Shown here: positions 6,024 through 7,133 of the stretch, in pieces
How positions within the stretch are numbered: position 1 is the first letter of the stretch
How the letters are laid out: every line of letters starts with the position of its first letter
Assembly (NCBI GenBank): GCA_965364735.1
Contig: CBDTYW010000195.1
Span: forward strand, 1 to 7,133
Length of the DNA stretch: 7,133 nt
Source of the DNA: CBDTYW01 sp965364735
GTDB taxonomy: Bacteria; Actinomycetota; Nitriliruptoria; Nitriliruptorales; Nitriliruptoraceae
Reading direction: 5' to 3'
The notes under the pieces: model-generated
Told to the model about the DNA's origin: nothing
Seen by the model: only the letters and a program-made list of their open reading frames with translations
The model's database searches: none
Translations under genes and position numbers: made by a program

Positions 6024-6422
6024 ATGGTGACCGCCACGCCCGCCCTCCGGGGCACGATCAGCCGCTGGGACGCGGCCATCCTCCCGCGTCACCGTCTCAA
6101 CGGTGCGGCCTTCGCCACCGCGTTGCTCGCGATCTTCGACTCGGCTGCGACCAATCTCTGGCTGCACACCGGCATCGCGACCGAGGGCAACCCGTTGGTC
6201 GCGGACGTCCTCGCGACGCACGGAGCGTCCACGGGCCTTGCGCTCCGCGGCCTGGTCGCCGTCGCGCTGGTGCTCGTCCTCTGGGCGATTGCCCGACAGC
6301 GCTGGGAAGCTCGCGGGGGCCTGATCATCGGGATGGGCGCGCTGAGCCTCGTCGCCGGGTTCCACGTCGTGGTCGGGGTGCCGGCGCTCGCGGCCCAGGT
6401 CGCGGCCGTCGGCGCGCTCTGA
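6024..6422 (+). CDS. Small membrane protein, DUF5658-like
   Basis: Predicted 132-residue protein with three or four hydrophobic segments (approximately residues 29-45, 74-92, 97-115 and perhaps 117-130). The pattern L-N-G-A-A-F...F-D-S-A-A-T-N-L-W-L-x-x-G-x-A-x-E-G-N-P-L-V resembles the DUF5658 signature: an aspartate in the first helix, then a short loop with G-x-x-x-E-x-N-P, followed by a second hydrophobic helix. The function of that family is unknown to me. The start is set by the GGGAG just upstream. Frame-open sequence reaches back to 5844 but lacks protein-like composition. The gene is separated from the monooxygenase by two hairpins, so it is probably transcribed on its own. It ends 3 nt from the stop of the minus-strand DinB-like gene. 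Family placement is by pattern memory and moderate. Confidence 0.72.
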   Translation: MVTATPALRGTISRWDAAILPRHRLNGAAFATALLAIFDSAATNLWLHTGIATEGNPLVADVLATHGASTGLALRGLVAVALVLVLWAIARQRWEARGGLIIGMGALSLVAGFHVVVGVPALAAQVAAVGAL

Positions 6423-6425
6423 GCG

Positions 6426-6944
6426 TCAGCTGTAGGTGCTCACCCCGTCGGTGAGCTCGCGCAGGATGTCGTTGTGCCCTGCATGGCGCGCGGTCTCCTC
6501 GATCATGTGCACCACGATCCAGCGCAGCGACGGCTGCCGTCCGCGTGTGCCGTCCGGCTTCAGCAGGCCTGCGGCGACGTCGTCGAGATCGTGCGCCGCG
6601 ATGATGGCGTCCGAGCGCTCTGCGTTCGCGCGGTAGAGGGCGATGACCTCGTCGGCGGAGACGTCGTCCGCGACGGTGAACTCTCCGTCCGGGTCGTCGT
6701 CGCTCCACGGCCAGCTGTCGATCTCCTCACCGGCGAAGACGTGCGGGAACCACCACACCTCGACCCACGCGAGGTGGTGGACAATCCCCAGGAGGTTGGT
6801 GACCGACGGGACATGGTGCATGCGCGAGATCGGGTCCGCGATCCCATCGAGCGTCGCGATGACCGCTGCCCGCATGTTCTGCAGGAACCCGACGAGGAGC
6901 TCGCGCTCGGGCGCGACCCCGAGGTCGTGATCGGGCGTCGCCAT
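6426..6944 (-). CDS. DinB/DUF664 family protein (mycothiol-transferase-like)
   Basis: Predicted 172-residue cytosolic four-helix-bundle protein. Typical DinB-superfamily/DUF664 marks are present: an N-terminal helix with E-R-E-L-L-V-G-F-L, S-V-T-N-L-L-G-I-V-H-H-L-A-W-V-E-x-W-W (47-65), W-P-W-S-D (78-82), and the C-terminal signature H-M-I-E-E-T-A-R-H-A-G-H-N-D-I-L-R-E (146-163). H57, H154 and H157 are plausible metal ligands. Family members are metal-dependent thiol S-transferases or isomerases, in actinobacteria often linked to mycothiol and detoxification; the substrate here is unknown. The ATG at 6944 is chosen because GAGGAG sits 6 nt upstream and the family's N-terminus begins about here. 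The frame is open further upstream to 7061, but that part is arginine- and serine-rich and lies antisense-frame to the neighbouring gene. It is probably co-transcribed with the gene ending one base upstream. Confidence 0.87.
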   Translation of the reverse strand: MATPDHDLGVAPERELLVGFLQNMRAAVIATLDGIADPISRMHHVPSVTNLLGIVHHLAWVEVWWFPHVFAGEEIDSWPWSDDDPDGEFTVADDVSADEVIALYRANAERSDAIIAAHDLDDVAAGLLKPDGTRGRQPSLRWIVVHMIEETARHAGHNDILRELTDGVSTYS

Positions 6945-6945
6945 G

Positions 6946-7133
6946 TCAGGCTCCTCGGATCCGGTCGATGAGCTTCTCGTCGACCTCTCCGGAGCCCGCC
7001 GCGTCGACGATGGCCGTGGTGGCCGCTGCCGCCAGCTGGAGCGCCCCGTCCGCGCGGACATGGGCGACCGTCGTCGTCGTGAGCGGGCGCGGGTCCTCGC
7101 CGACCATGCGCATGGCCTCGAGGCCTGCGGCGT
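6946..7133 (-). CDS. 3' end of an unrecognised gene, upstream partner of the DinB-like gene
   Basis: Reading the minus strand from the right edge, the frame starting at 7131 is open for 61 codons to a TGA at 6948-6946. The visible protein end is alanine-rich, contains M-V-G-E-D-P-R-P-L-T-T-T-T-V-A-H-V-R and closes with V-D-E-K-L-I-D-R-I-R-G-A. I do not recognise the family. Coding status is supported by the tight join: the stop is followed by a single base and then the ATG of the DinB-like gene, whose ribosome site (GAGGAG, 6951-6956) lies within this gene's last codons, a typical coupled-operon junction. The 5' part lies beyond the window. Confidence 0.62.
   Translation of the reverse strand, partial: AAGLEAMRMVGEDPRPLTTTTVAHVRADGALQLAAAATTAIVDAAGSGEVDEKLIDRIRGA
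6951..6956 (-). promoter_or_regulatory. Ribosome binding site of the DinB-like gene
   Basis: On the minus strand GAGGAG lies 6 nt before the ATG at 6944, a near-ideal Shine-Dalgarno sequence and spacing. It decides the start against the longer open frame and lies inside the upstream gene, so translation of the two is probably coupled. Confidence 0.7.

Noticed and set aside
6474..6971. Plus-strand open frame of 165 codons opposite the DinB-like gene
   Set aside because: R/V/D-rich translation without recognisable motifs; the minus-strand gene has a clear family signature and a ribosome site.

Overview
The window is a very GC-rich stretch (visibly well over 65% G+C, with codons almost always ending in G or C) of a bacterial chromosome, most likely from an actinomycete-type phylum (Actinomycetota, possibly an Acidimicrobiia-like lineage). 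Two genes support this: a DinB/DUF664 protein of the type linked to mycothiol-using bacteria, and a small heme-degrading monooxygenase close to mycobacterial MhuD. No phage, insertion-sequence, CRISPR, rRNA or tRNA signal is visible.

Left part, plus strand (1-4710). The window opens inside the 3' end of a BaiN/HI0933-type FAD-dependent oxidoreductase. Its stop codon overlaps the likely TTG start of a large transporter gene in a TTGA junction. This is the first of two tandem, full-length paralogues (295-2493 and 2524-4710). Each encodes a SulP/SLC26-type anion transporter domain, a STAS domain and a C-terminal cyclic-nucleotide-binding (CNB) domain. The two proteins align almost without gaps and are about half identical by hand count, so this is an old tandem duplication that has kept every domain.

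Middle, plus strand (4711-6023). A six-helix membrane protein with an internal D-A-V-L...H-A-R repeat (4748-5452) is followed by an MhuD/IsdG-like monooxygenase (5493-5816). Short gaps (37 and 40 nt) suggest possible co-transcription with the transporters. After the monooxygenase stop lie two strong hairpins, the second capped by a C(UUCG)G tetraloop. They probably end the transcript, although neither has a U-tract. The rest of this 207-nt gap holds a weaker hairpin and a 10-bp palindrome.

Right part (6024-7133). A small DUF5658-like membrane protein on the plus strand (6024-6422) converges, stop to stop with 3 nt between, on a minus-strand pair. The pair is a DinB/DUF664 protein (6426-6944) and, one base upstream of it, the 3' end of an unrecognised gene running off the right edge.

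How the genes work together: the clearest unit is oxidoreductase - transporter - transporter. Its transporters look built to combine anion transport with control by a STAS domain and a cyclic nucleotide. I see no sign of a defence system or other wholly new system. The most notable items are the diverged transporter pair, the internally repeated membrane protein beside a heme-degrading enzyme, and the structured gap downstream.
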